Shown here in pieces: positions 20,957 to 30,326 of a DNA stretch of 64,000 nucleotides; the stretch's first letter is position 1, and each line of letters starts with the position of its first letter. Where the stretch lies: positions 46,047 to 110,046 of the forward strand of contig JAPLRS010000009.1 of the NCBI GenBank assembly GCA_026399015.1, in the 5' to 3' direction. The DNA is from Methylococcales bacterium. Its GTDB lineage: Bacteria > Pseudomonadota > Gammaproteobacteria > Methylococcales > Methylomonadaceae. The translations under genes were made by a program, and so were the position numbers. Under the pieces are notes generated by a model that had not been told where the DNA came from, did no database searches, and saw only the letters and a program-made list of their open reading frames with translations.

Positions 20957-21697
20957 ATGACAAAATTAGCGATTATTGGCGGTACCGGTCTTACACAATT
21001 AAGTGATCTGACTATTATCAAAACTGAAAAAATGGACACGCCTTACGGTGCTTCTTCTGCGGCATTTGTAACCGGTGAGCTGTGTGGTAAAGAAGTTATA
21101 TTTTTAGCCAGACATGGTAATCCACATACGATTGCCCCGCATAAAATAAACTACCGCGCAAATATTTGGGCGCTTAAACAATTAGGCGTAGAAAAAATTA
21201 TTGCCGTAGCGGCGGTAGGTGGCATTACTCAAGAGATGGTTCCAGCCCACATCGCTATTCCTGATCAAATTATTGATTACAGTTACGGGCGTTTACATAC
21301 TTTTTTTGATGATGAAAAGTACCCGTTAACGCATATAGATTTTAGTTATCCTTATAATCAAGCGTTACGTGCGGGGTTAATAACAGCGGCTGCAGCAGCA
21401 AATATTGGTATTAGTACCTATGGTACTTACGGTTGCACACAAGGCCCGCGCTTAGAAACTGCAGCAGAAATTAAACGCTTAGCCCAAGATGGTTGTGATT
21501 TGGTTGGTATGACAGGTATGCCAGAAGCTGCCTTAGCTAAAGAACTGGGCATTGAATATGCTGCGATTTCTGTGATTGCTAATTGGGGTGCCGGCATCAG
21601 CGCTGGTGAAATTACCATGGCAGAAATTGAAGAAAATCTGCATGTGGGCATGGCTAATATGGCGAAGGTTTTAAAAGCATTTATTGCTGCCACCTAA
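20957..21697 (+). CDS. S-methyl-5'-thioinosine phosphorylase (MTAP/PNP family)
   Basis: LAIIGGTGLTQL, FLARHGNPHTIAPHKINYRANIWALKQLGV, GMTGMPEAALAKELGIEYAAISVIANWGAG. ANWGAG and the nagZ neighbourhood favour MTIP over MTAP. Confidence 0.85.
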   Translation: MTKLAIIGGTGLTQLSDLTIIKTEKMDTPYGASSAAFVTGELCGKEVIFLARHGNPHTIAPHKINYRANIWALKQLGVEKIIAVAAVGGITQEMVPAHIAIPDQIIDYSYGRLHTFFDDEKYPLTHIDFSYPYNQALRAGLITAAAAANIGISTYGTYGCTQGPRLETAAEIKRLAQDGCDLVGMTGMPEAALAKELGIEYAAISVIANWGAGISAGEITMAEIEENLHVGMANMAKVLKAFIAAT

Positions 21698-21802
21698 TTA
21701 CGCTATATTTTTATGCTTGTGTCAGACACTTGTCATACTTTTCCTTAGTTTTTGTAGTAGTATTAAGTTATGTTTTGATAAGAATCAGGCCAAAGGTATA
21801 AA

Positions 21803-23581
21803 ATGCAGGTATTTATTCAAGATCTTATAAAAAATAATGGCTATCAAGCCACTGATTTATTAGCTGTCCTTAGAGCAGTTCAAGCACAATACCAGCACAT
21901 ACCTAAAGCCGCTATCGAACAGATAGCGGCTTTACTTTGTATATCAAGAACCCAAGTGATTGGGGTTATCGAGTTTTATAGTTTCTTTCATTTAAGCCCA
22001 CGCGGTCACTATGATTTATTAATCAGCGATTCGATTACCGATCATTTATTGGGCAAACATCAAATTACTGCTTATATAGAACAAGCCTTACAGGTTAAAT
22101 TAGGCGAAGTTAGGTCTGATGGTTTAGTCAGTTTTGATAATACGTCTTGCACCGGTCTATGTGATCAGGGCCCTGCTGCTTTAATTAACGGTTATGCCCT
22201 ACCCCATTTAACGCCAGCAAAAATTGATCAGATCACTGGCTTAATTAATCAACAAATCCCCGTATCAGCTTGGCCGGCTGATTTATTTGCCGTTAATGAC
22301 AATGTTTATCAAGCGGGTTTATTACTCAGCCAAACTATACAACACGGCGAAGCATTACACGCTGGCCTTGAACGCGGTTTTAAAGAAACTTTAAAAGAAC
22401 TGGATATTTCTGGCCTGCGTGGCCGAGGTGGTGCTGGTTTTAAAACCGCCACTAAATGGCAGTATTGCGCTGAAGAAACTGCCGATGCACGCATTGTGGT
22501 GTGTAATGCCGATGAAGGCGAACCGGGCACTTTTAAAGATCGAGTTTTATTAACGACACACGCCCATCAAGTATTTGAAGGCATGACCTTATGTGCCGCT
22601 ATTATTGGTGCTGAACAAGGCTTTTTATATTTACGCGGTGAATATTTACATTTATATGCACCTTTAAAAGCAGTTTTAGCAGAGCGTAAACAAGCGGGGT
22701 TATTAGGCAATAACATTATTAATGCCGGCTTTAATTTTGATATACAAATTTGTTTAGGAGCTGGGGCTTATATCTGTGGTGAGGAATCGGCTTTAATAGA
22801 ATCACTTGAGGGCAAAATGGGGATTCCTAGAAATCGCCCACCTTATCCAGTCACCCACGGCTATTTAGGTAAACCCACCGTCGTTAATAATGTTGAAACC
22901 TATATGGCTGCCGCTAAAATTGCGCTTAACGGCGGCGAGTGGTTTGCTAATGTGGGCACAGATAAATCAAAAGGCACTAAAATCTTGAGTATTTGTGGTG
23001 ATTGCGCAAAACCCGGTATTTATGAAGTCGACTTTGGCACATCTATTCAAACTATTCTGGATGATTGTGGGGCTAAAGATGTGTTGGGCATTCAGATTGG
23101 TGGGCCGTCAGGTACTTTTATATCAAATACTGAGTTTGCCAGAAAAATTGCTTTTGAAGATTTAGCCACAGGTGGCTCATTTATTATCTTTAATAACTCG
23201 CGCAATATCTTAGACATCGTTAATAATTTTACGCACTTCTTTGCCCATGAAAGTTGTGGTTTCTGTACCCCTTGTCGTGTTGGGACCTCTTTATTAAAGA
23301 ATCAACTGGATAAAATCGTTAATGGTCATGGTTCTGCCGGTGATGTGGTGGCTTTAGAGGAACTTTGCCAATTAGTTAAAACTCAAAGCCATTGTGGTTT
23401 AGGCCAAACAGCCGCTAACCCCATCTTAACAACCCTAGAGCGTTACCCTGAACTCTATCAAGCGCAATTAAAAAAGATAAGTTATGAACCCGGATTTGAT
23501 TTAGATGCCGCATTAGAAACAGCAAGGCAAATGGCAAATCGTAACGATGCCGCGGCGCATTTATCACAACTGGAGGATTGA
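21803..23581 (+). CDS. hoxF: NAD-reducing [NiFe] hydrogenase diaphorase subunit HoxF (NuoE-like N-terminus fused to NuoF-like domain)
   Basis: SGLRGRGGAGFKTATKWQYC, CNADEGEPGTFKDR, GAYICGEESALIESLEG, ESCGFCTPCRVGTSLL; followed by hoxUYHW. Confidence 0.95.
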   Translation: MQVFIQDLIKNNGYQATDLLAVLRAVQAQYQHIPKAAIEQIAALLCISRTQVIGVIEFYSFFHLSPRGHYDLLISDSITDHLLGKHQITAYIEQALQVKLGEVRSDGLVSFDNTSCTGLCDQGPAALINGYALPHLTPAKIDQITGLINQQIPVSAWPADLFAVNDNVYQAGLLLSQTIQHGEALHAGLERGFKETLKELDISGLRGRGGAGFKTATKWQYCAEETADARIVVCNADEGEPGTFKDRVLLTTHAHQVFEGMTLCAAIIGAEQGFLYLRGEYLHLYAPLKAVLAERKQAGLLGNNIINAGFNFDIQICLGAGAYICGEESALIESLEGKMGIPRNRPPYPVTHGYLGKPTVVNNVETYMAAAKIALNGGEWFANVGTDKSKGTKILSICGDCAKPGIYEVDFGTSIQTILDDCGAKDVLGIQIGGPSGTFISNTEFARKIAFEDLATGGSFIIFNNSRNILDIVNNFTHFFAHESCGFCTPCRVGTSLLKNQLDKIVNGHGSAGDVVALEELCQLVKTQSHCGLGQTAANPILTTLERYPELYQAQLKKISYEPGFDLDAALETARQMANRNDAAAHLSQLED

Positions 23582-24300
23582 TTATGACTAAAACACTGAC
23601 GATTGATGGTGTAACTATTCCTTTTGAAGACGGTCAAACTATCATCCAAGCCGCAACTGCTGCGGGTATTTACATTCCGCATTTATGTCATAACCCAGAG
23701 TTTACTCCCCATGGTAGTTGCAAACTCTGTACGGTAAAAGTTAATGGCCGAAACTGTTCTGCGTGTACGTTTCCAGCAATGGATGGTCAAGAAGTTATCA
23801 ATAACGCTAAAGACTTAAATGCTGATCGCCAAAAAATCACCCAAATGCTGTTTGTTGAGGGTAATCACTTTTGCCCTTCTTGTGAAAAAACCGGTAATTG
23901 TCAGTTGCAAGCCGTGGCCTATCATTTAAACATGCTGGATGATCACTTTCCGTTATTTTATCCACACCGAGAATTGGATGCCTCGCATGAGGAAATTTTA
24001 ATTGATCATAACCGGTGCATTTTTTGCACTCTATGTGTAAGAGCCAGCCATGAGCAGGATGGAAAAGATGTATTTGCTATCAGTGGCCGCGGCATTAATA
24101 AACATTTAATCGTTAATTCAGAAACCGGGTTATTAAAAGATACTGATATTTCTGCAAGCGATAAAGCCGCTCATATATGCCCTACTGGCGCCATTTTAAT
24201 TAAACACACCGCTTATCAAGTCCCAATTGGCAAACGGATATACGATCATCAGCAAATTGATCAAGTCACGCTTAATTCGGAGTCTGAACATGACAAATAA
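23578..24300 (+). CDS. hoxU: NAD-reducing hydrogenase subunit HoxU
   Basis: 2Fe-2S ferredoxin fold, HFCPSCEKTGNCQLQA, CIFCTLCVRA, ICPTGAI. Confidence 0.95.
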   Translation: MIMTKTLTIDGVTIPFEDGQTIIQAATAAGIYIPHLCHNPEFTPHGSCKLCTVKVNGRNCSACTFPAMDGQEVINNAKDLNADRQKITQMLFVEGNHFCPSCEKTGNCQLQAVAYHLNMLDDHFPLFYPHRELDASHEEILIDHNRCIFCTLCVRASHEQDGKDVFAISGRGINKHLIVNSETGLLKDTDISASDKAAHICPTGAILIKHTAYQVPIGKRIYDHQQIDQVTLNSESEHDK

Positions 24301-24832
24301 AATTAGAGTCGCCACAACTTCTTTAGCAGGATGTTTTGGTTGTCACATGTCGTTTTTAGATATTGATGAGCGCATTCTAGAACTAGCTGAAGTGGTGGTG
24401 TTCGACCGCTCACCTATTACAGACATTGAACACTGTAGTGCCGACTGTGATATTGGATTAATAGAAGGCGGGGTTTGCAACTCAGAAAATGTCCATACAC
24501 TCAGAGAGTTTAGAAAAAATTGTAAGATTTTAGTGGCAGTTGGTGCCTGTTCTATTAATGGTGGTTTACCTGCTATGCGAAATTTTATACCTTTAGAAGA
24601 ATGTCTAAACGAAGCCTACATTAATGGTATTGGGGTTGAAAATGCTCAAATCCCCAGTGATCCAGAATTACCTTTATTACTAGATAAAGTTCGACCTATT
24701 CATGAAGTGGTCAAAGTTGATTATTTCTTACCTGGTTGTCCGCCCTCTGCCGATGTATTCTGGAAATTTTTAACTGATTTAATCGCCGGAAAAGAACCCT
24801 CTTTACCCTACGATCTAGTCCATTATGATTGA
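24290..24832 (+). CDS. hoxY: NAD-reducing hydrogenase small subunit HoxY
   Basis: TTSLAGCFGCHMSFLDIDE, VAVGACSINGGLPAMRN, FLPGCPPSADVFW. ATG at 24290 overlaps the hoxU end; the ORF track start (24227) is upstream. Confidence 0.95.
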   Translation: MTNKIRVATTSLAGCFGCHMSFLDIDERILELAEVVVFDRSPITDIEHCSADCDIGLIEGGVCNSENVHTLREFRKNCKILVAVGACSINGGLPAMRNFIPLEECLNEAYINGIGVENAQIPSDPELPLLLDKVRPIHEVVKVDYFLPGCPPSADVFWKFLTDLIAGKEPSLPYDLVHYD

Positions 24833-24872
24833 TAAAATCGTCTTGTTGTACTAAATCATATTAGAGAAAATT

Positions 24873-26375
24873 ATGTACGAACATTTAGAAACTGCTGAAA
24901 ACCAAGAAAACCTTAAACGCGTAGTTGTAGAACCTGTTTCTCGCGTAGAGGGACACGGAAAAGTTACGCTGCTCTTGGATCAAGACAATAAGGTTAAACA
25001 AGCTCGCCTACATATTGTTGAATTTAGAGGCTTTGAACGTTTTATTCAAGGTCGACCCTATTGGGAACTACCGGTCTTAGTGCAACGCTTATGTGGCATT
25101 TGCCCAGTCAGTCATCATCTTGCTGCTGCAAAAGCGATTGATCAGTTGGTGGGAATTGATCCAGCTAATCTTCCGGTTGCCGCTGATAAACTGCGCCGCT
25201 TATTACATTTTGGGCAAGTATTACAATCCCATGCTTTGCACTTTTTTCATTTATCCAGCCCCGATTTACTTTTTGGCTTTGAAAGCGACATTAGCAAACG
25301 CTCTATTATTGCCGTGATTGATGCTTATCCAGATTTAGCGGTACAAGGCGTTATGTTACGCAAGTATGGTCAAGAAGTGATCCGTATGGTGTCTGGTAAA
25401 CGCGTCCATGGTACTGGCGCTATTCCTGGTGGCATGAATAAATCTTTAAATAAAGAGGAACGCGATTATTTATTAAAAGATATTGAACAGATCATCAGTT
25501 GGTCAGCTGCTTCTGTTGATTTAATTAAAAATGTACATTGCTCCAACCTCCCCTACTATGATGATTTTGCGACCATAAAAACTAATTATTTAGGTTTAAC
25601 CAAACCCGATGGCGCCTTAGAACTCTATCATGGCGGCATTCGCGCTAAAAATGCTAAGGGTGAAACCATTATTGATCATGTCGATTATTGTAAATATAAC
25701 GATTATATTCATGAAGAAGTCAGGTCTTGGTCTTATATGAAATTCCCTTACCTGTTGTCTGAAGGTAAAGAAAATGGCTGGTATCGTGTTGGCCCCTTAG
25801 CTCGGGTAAATAACTGTGATTATATTGATACACCTTTAGCAGAAGCTGCGCGATTAGAATTTAAAGCCCATGGCAACTCTGCTATGGTGCACAGTACATT
25901 AGCTTTTCATTGGGCGCGTTTAATTGAACTCTTACATTGCGCCGAAAGCATTAGAACCCTGTTACACGATCCTGACATTATGAGCAATGACTTGGTTGCT
26001 AGAGGTGAAAAGCGTTATGAAGGTGTTGGGGTTATTGAAGCGCCTAGAGGCACCTTATTTCATCATTATCAAGTGGATGAAAACGATATAGTCACTAAGG
26101 CTAATTTAATCGTTTCAACAACCAGTAATAATATGGCAATGAACGAATCTGTAAGACAAGTGGCCGCTGAATATTTATCGGGTCAAGAACTAACCGAACC
26201 TTTATTAAATAATTTAGAAGTCGCTATTAGAGCTTATGATCCTTGTTTGTCTTGTGCTACTCATGCCATGGGTAAAATGCCCTTGCAACTAGAGTTGATA
26301 AATGCAGATGGTCAGTTAATTGATAAGTTGGTCAAAGGTAGCGATGGTCATATTAATCGAGTAGCTAGTGCTTAA
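24873..26375 (+). CDS. hoxH: NAD-reducing hydrogenase large subunit HoxH
   Basis: RLCGICPVSHHLAAAKA (L1/L2 motif) and DPCLSCATHAMG C-terminal NiFe ligands with a cleavable tail. Confidence 0.96.
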   Translation: MYEHLETAENQENLKRVVVEPVSRVEGHGKVTLLLDQDNKVKQARLHIVEFRGFERFIQGRPYWELPVLVQRLCGICPVSHHLAAAKAIDQLVGIDPANLPVAADKLRRLLHFGQVLQSHALHFFHLSSPDLLFGFESDISKRSIIAVIDAYPDLAVQGVMLRKYGQEVIRMVSGKRVHGTGAIPGGMNKSLNKEERDYLLKDIEQIISWSAASVDLIKNVHCSNLPYYDDFATIKTNYLGLTKPDGALELYHGGIRAKNAKGETIIDHVDYCKYNDYIHEEVRSWSYMKFPYLLSEGKENGWYRVGPLARVNNCDYIDTPLAEAARLEFKAHGNSAMVHSTLAFHWARLIELLHCAESIRTLLHDPDIMSNDLVARGEKRYEGVGVIEAPRGTLFHHYQVDENDIVTKANLIVSTTSNNMAMNESVRQVAAEYLSGQELTEPLLNNLEVAIRAYDPCLSCATHAMGKMPLQLELINADGQLIDKLVKGSDGHINRVASA

Positions 26376-26853
26376 ACCTATTCTTATTTTTGGCTACGGG
26401 AATTTAAGTCGAGGAGATGATGCCTTAGGGCCATTATTACTTGAGTACATTGAGCAACATTGTGACTTAAATCAAATCGATATTTTATGTGACTTTCAAT
26501 TACAAATTGAACACGCACTGGATATAAAAAATAGAACCTTAGTGTTATTTGTGGATGCATCTGTTGCAGGTCAGCAAGCCATACATTTTTCGCAACTGCA
26601 GGCATCTAAAGATAGAACTTACACAACGCATGCCATGAGTCCTGCTGCTATCTTGGATGTGTATCAATCTATACAAAAACAAGCACCTCCTCCCAGTTTT
26701 CTGTTAACTATCAAAGCTGAAAAACTAGAATTAGGAGAAGGCTTAAGTCCAGTAGCGACTCAAAATTTACAAGCCGCCTGTGTTTTTACCGAACAATTAT
26801 TGGAAACTCCAAACCTTAAAGAGTGGTTACAAAAAGTCGATTCAGTGGGCTAA
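26368..26853 (+). CDS. hoxW: Hydrogenase maturation protease HoxW
   Basis: FGYGNLSRGDDALGPLLLEYIE, THAMSPAAIL; overlaps the hoxH end. Confidence 0.92.
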   Translation: MLKPILIFGYGNLSRGDDALGPLLLEYIEQHCDLNQIDILCDFQLQIEHALDIKNRTLVLFVDASVAGQQAIHFSQLQASKDRTYTTHAMSPAAILDVYQSIQKQAPPPSFLLTIKAEKLELGEGLSPVATQNLQAACVFTEQLLETPNLKEWLQKVDSVG

Positions 26854-26855
26854 TT

Positions 26856-27194
26856 TTATCTTATAAAATTAATCGTGAATGGGTATTGGTAATATTCGCC
26901 ATTACTTGATCTAATCGCCGCAACTAAACAAAAAATTAAATTTAAAACCACGATTAACCAGGGCAAAAAAAATCCAATTAAAACGATGACTAATACCCAA
27001 CTAATGGCGTAATAGAGCAAAGTGGTTAACTGCCAATTGAGGGCATTGCGGGCATTTTCTTTTACCCAACCTTCGTTCTTGACTAAATAAACAACTAAGG
27101 CTGGAATAAAACCAAAAAAGATACCGCCTAAATGTGTCAAAACGATAATTAATTTATCGGTTTCTGAGTTTCTATTAATGGGTCTGCGATTCAT
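26856..27194 (-). CDS. DUF4870-type small membrane protein
   Basis: THLGGIFFGFIPALVVYLVKNEGWVKENARNALNWQ pattern with TM helices. Confidence 0.85.
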   Translation of the reverse strand: MNRRPINRNSETDKLIIVLTHLGGIFFGFIPALVVYLVKNEGWVKENARNALNWQLTTLLYYAISWVLVIVLIGFFLPWLIVVLNLIFCLVAAIRSSNGEYYQYPFTINFIR

Positions 27195-27196
27195 TT

Positions 27197-27703
27197 TTAA
27201 TAGCTTCCAATGTAATCCATTTTTCCAATATCGACACCATTATGACGCAGAATGGCATAGGTACAGCTTAAGTGGAAATGAAAATTGGGGATCACAAAAT
27301 CAAGTAGATACGCTTCGCCTAAAAAGCTAAAAGTTCGACTGCCAAACTTTAATGTGATTTCACGTGCTTCGTTGCCATCTATTTGTTCTGCAGTTAGGGT
27401 TTGTAAAAAGGCTTTTGTTTTAGCGACGCGGGCTTGTAACTCAGCAAAGGTCGCTTCATTATCTTCGTAACTTGGCACTTCTATACCTGCTAAACGTGCG
27501 CCACACCCTTTCACCATATCGGTGGCAATTTGAATTTGTTTACTTAAAGGAAACATATCCGGGGCTAAACGAGCATTAACAAAGATAGACTCATTAATAT
27601 TTTTAGCTTCCGCATGCGCTTGCGCTTTATCTAAAATAACGCTTAAGTTGTCTAGCATACGAATAAAAGTAGGAACTGACGCTTTATAAAGGGTAATCGA
27701 CAT
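27197..27703 (-). CDS. DUF1993-family protein
   Basis: MSITLYKASVPTFIRMLDNLSVILDKAQAHAEAK..., PNFHFHLSCTYAILRHNGVDIGKMDYIG. Confidence 0.85.
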   Translation of the reverse strand: MSITLYKASVPTFIRMLDNLSVILDKAQAHAEAKNINESIFVNARLAPDMFPLSKQIQIATDMVKGCGARLAGIEVPSYEDNEATFAELQARVAKTKAFLQTLTAEQIDGNEAREITLKFGSRTFSFLGEAYLLDFVIPNFHFHLSCTYAILRHNGVDIGKMDYIGSY

Positions 27704-27820
27704 AGAAACAACTCCAGGAATACAGATAAATGGTGAATTTATTTAAGATGCCTTATTATAAATCAGTTTGCCCAGTGTCTACTTGTACATTAATTAAATA
27801 ACCCCATTGCCATCTCATCC

Positions 27821-28516
27821 ATGAAACAGATACTCTTTAGCATTTATTTACTACTCTTTACTACATTAGCCTTTGCTAATGATTTTGAAGATGGTTTGCA
27901 CGCAGCCCAAAAAGAAAATTACAAAACCGCCATACCTTTACTTAATAAGGCTGCTCAACAAAACAACTCCATGGCCCATGTCGTTTTAGGCTTAATGTAT
28001 AAAAATGGTAAAGGTATTAAACAAAATCAAAAAACCGCGTTTCAACATTTCTTAACAGCGGCAAAACTAAATGACGCTGACGGACAATTTAATGTGGCAC
28101 AAATGTACGAACATGGCAAAGGCGTAGCAAAAGACGATACCGAAGCGGTTAAATGGTATCAATTATCAGCAGATCAAGGTGTTACAGATGCTCAACTGCG
28201 CTTAGGATTGTTGTATCAGTATGGCCAAAACGGTGTTACTCAAGATTATAAATTAGCTGAGAAATGGTTTCGTTTAGCGGCTCAACAAGGCGATCCAGAT
28301 GCTCAATTATTGCTAGGTTTAGCCTATTTAAATGGTAATGGTCTGCCAAAAGATATTATCAGAGCCTACGCCTGGACTTATCTAGCGGCAAATAACGAAA
28401 GTCATGAAGCCATAAAAGAACGCGATGCCATTGATAAAATATTGGATGCAAAACAACGTCAGGAAGCTCAAGAATTAAGTCGTAAATGTTCAGCATCAAA
28501 CTTCACTGATTGTTAA
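27821..28516 (+). CDS. Secreted Sel1-like repeat (tetratricopeptide-like) protein
   Basis: Signal peptide plus repeats such as AHVVLGLMYKNGKGIKQNQKTAFQHF and AQMYEHGKGVAKDDTEAVKWYQLSADQG. Confidence 0.9.
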   Translation: MKQILFSIYLLLFTTLAFANDFEDGLHAAQKENYKTAIPLLNKAAQQNNSMAHVVLGLMYKNGKGIKQNQKTAFQHFLTAAKLNDADGQFNVAQMYEHGKGVAKDDTEAVKWYQLSADQGVTDAQLRLGLLYQYGQNGVTQDYKLAEKWFRLAAQQGDPDAQLLLGLAYLNGNGLPKDIIRAYAWTYLAANNESHEAIKERDAIDKILDAKQRQEAQELSRKCSASNFTDC

Positions 28517-28528
28517 TTTTCAAGTTAA

Positions 28529-29317
28529 ATGAGCGCATCTAAGCCTAATTTTTTAAGATTAAATACCCTAGCAATTATGCTATTAGTGAGTGTTACATTG
28601 ACGCTAGGTTTAACAAACGCCAGTGGTGCGAATAAATCAGCAGGCAAAGGTAAAGACAAAGTAGCAAATTTAAAGCACATGAATGCCAACTCGGGTTCCT
28701 GGTCTGCTAATGTTGAACCGGATGATAAGGGGACCTGGACTTATAACACCGAAACCAATGTGTATAAATCCGCAAACTATCAAAACGTATCGGCCGGTTA
28801 CGCGTCTACTAATGGCTGGAGTGGAAGTTTATCCGTGTTAAATACACAATTTACCGGCGCTAATAATCATTTTATGGGCAATACCTTCGCTAATATTGCC
28901 AAAGAAGTTGATCTTAATGAAACTGTTGCATTGACAGTGGGTTCTATGAACGGTGTGGCATTAGTTAATAACTCACGACAGCAGTGGTTTAACTATAATT
29001 ATTTAGATGCACAGTACCAAATTACCCCCGCCTTTATGCTGCATGGCGGTACTTATTTTGCCAATAAACCTTTAACAGGCACTTCATCACAAGTGGGTTA
29101 TCTGTTGGGTTCTGAAATAACTTTTATAAAAGATAGATTGGCACTGCAAATTGATTACACCAGCGGTCAACAATCTTTATCAGGGACTGCCGTACATTTG
29201 TTACTTGATATCACTCCTGTTTATCAAGTTTATATGGGGATTTTTGTTCCTGATCCACAAAGTGGCTATGAATACACAGGCATTGTTGGATTTAATGTCA
29301 CCTCACACAATACCTAA
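28529..29317 (+). CDS. Hypothetical exported protein, probable outer-membrane beta-barrel
   Basis: N-terminal signal segment, alternating amphipathic strands (FMLHGGTYFANKPL, VGYLLGSEITFIKDRLALQIDYTSG). Confidence 0.6.
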   Translation: MSASKPNFLRLNTLAIMLLVSVTLTLGLTNASGANKSAGKGKDKVANLKHMNANSGSWSANVEPDDKGTWTYNTETNVYKSANYQNVSAGYASTNGWSGSLSVLNTQFTGANNHFMGNTFANIAKEVDLNETVALTVGSMNGVALVNNSRQQWFNYNYLDAQYQITPAFMLHGGTYFANKPLTGTSSQVGYLLGSEITFIKDRLALQIDYTSGQQSLSGTAVHLLLDITPVYQVYMGIFVPDPQSGYEYTGIVGFNVTSHNT

Positions 29318-30307
29318 TTAAAAATCAATCTGATTCTGACAATTGGCATTATTAATAACACAGTTATACAGTTTGATGGTTTTCTTATAAATATGATTGA
29401 TGCACTCTACCTCAGTACCGCAGGCATATTTGTACTTTATAGACTCACGCCAAATTTCATGTGTTTTAGTTGGGTTAGTTAATTTAGCTTTTTTATAAAG
29501 CGTCATATTTTCTAGGTCTAAGCCGGCTAAGTCACGGCTGGTGCAAATTGTTTTATCGGTGGGTTTAGTGGCATTATTACAATCAAAACTAGGTCCCGTT
29601 AGTTTAGTTATTGATTTATTGTTATCTATCAAACTCCCTTCTATTTTTGGAGTCATGATCGGTTTTATTGGCTTTATCACTGGTTCTGTTAGCGTTTCTT
29701 CTTGTGAAATGACTTTCTCATCAGGCTGGATTTCTTGATAATTCTTAACAGGTTTAACATGACTCAATATTGGTTGATCAAGTAACGGAGTCAGCATTTG
29801 ATTGAGTAAATGCTCCCATGCATAACTATCAAAAAGCACACTTACATCTAGGGATTTATTGACAACTTTAACCACGTAATCTATGGATTGCGTATAGGTA
29901 TTTTCTTTATTCTCAATACCTAACTCTTTAGCATACTGAGCGATTAGATTTAGCTTGGCATATTTTCGAAAATCTTCAATATCATCAAGCATAGGGGGTG
30001 GCACAGATATTTTAATTTTGCCAGTACATTGACTGGCTTGTTTTGCTGAGTCTTGGCTTAAAGTTTTTATATCTTCTACATCCAAGTCCATCAAAGCCAA
30101 CACGTTTTTAACCTTAGCATCAATCAAAGCCAAATTATTTGAGTCTTTATTTTGTGCGGTGTTAGACAGTAATTTTGTTAGTTGTTCCGTTAAATAAACT
30201 TTGAACAATTGTTCTATATCAGCTCTACCACAATGTTCATTTGAAGGCGTACAGGCTAGTAAAGTTAGTGCACTCAACAGCACGATGATAAACAATTTTT
30301 TAAACAT
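29318..30307 (-). CDS. Hypothetical lipoprotein
   Basis: Lipobox-like MFKKLFIIVLLSALTLLAC; Cys-containing C-terminal domain (FDCNNATKPTDKTICTSRDLAGLD). Confidence 0.7.
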   Translation of the reverse strand: MFKKLFIIVLLSALTLLACTPSNEHCGRADIEQLFKVYLTEQLTKLLSNTAQNKDSNNLALIDAKVKNVLALMDLDVEDIKTLSQDSAKQASQCTGKIKISVPPPMLDDIEDFRKYAKLNLIAQYAKELGIENKENTYTQSIDYVVKVVNKSLDVSVLFDSYAWEHLLNQMLTPLLDQPILSHVKPVKNYQEIQPDEKVISQEETLTEPVIKPIKPIMTPKIEGSLIDNNKSITKLTGPSFDCNNATKPTDKTICTSRDLAGLDLENMTLYKKAKLTNPTKTHEIWRESIKYKYACGTEVECINHIYKKTIKLYNCVINNANCQNQIDF

Positions 30308-30326
30308 AAATCAGTAAGAGTATCAA

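Noticed and set aside
21698-21802. Sigma-54 promoter upstream of hoxF
   Set aside because: No convincing TGGCAC-N5-TTGC spacing found by eye.
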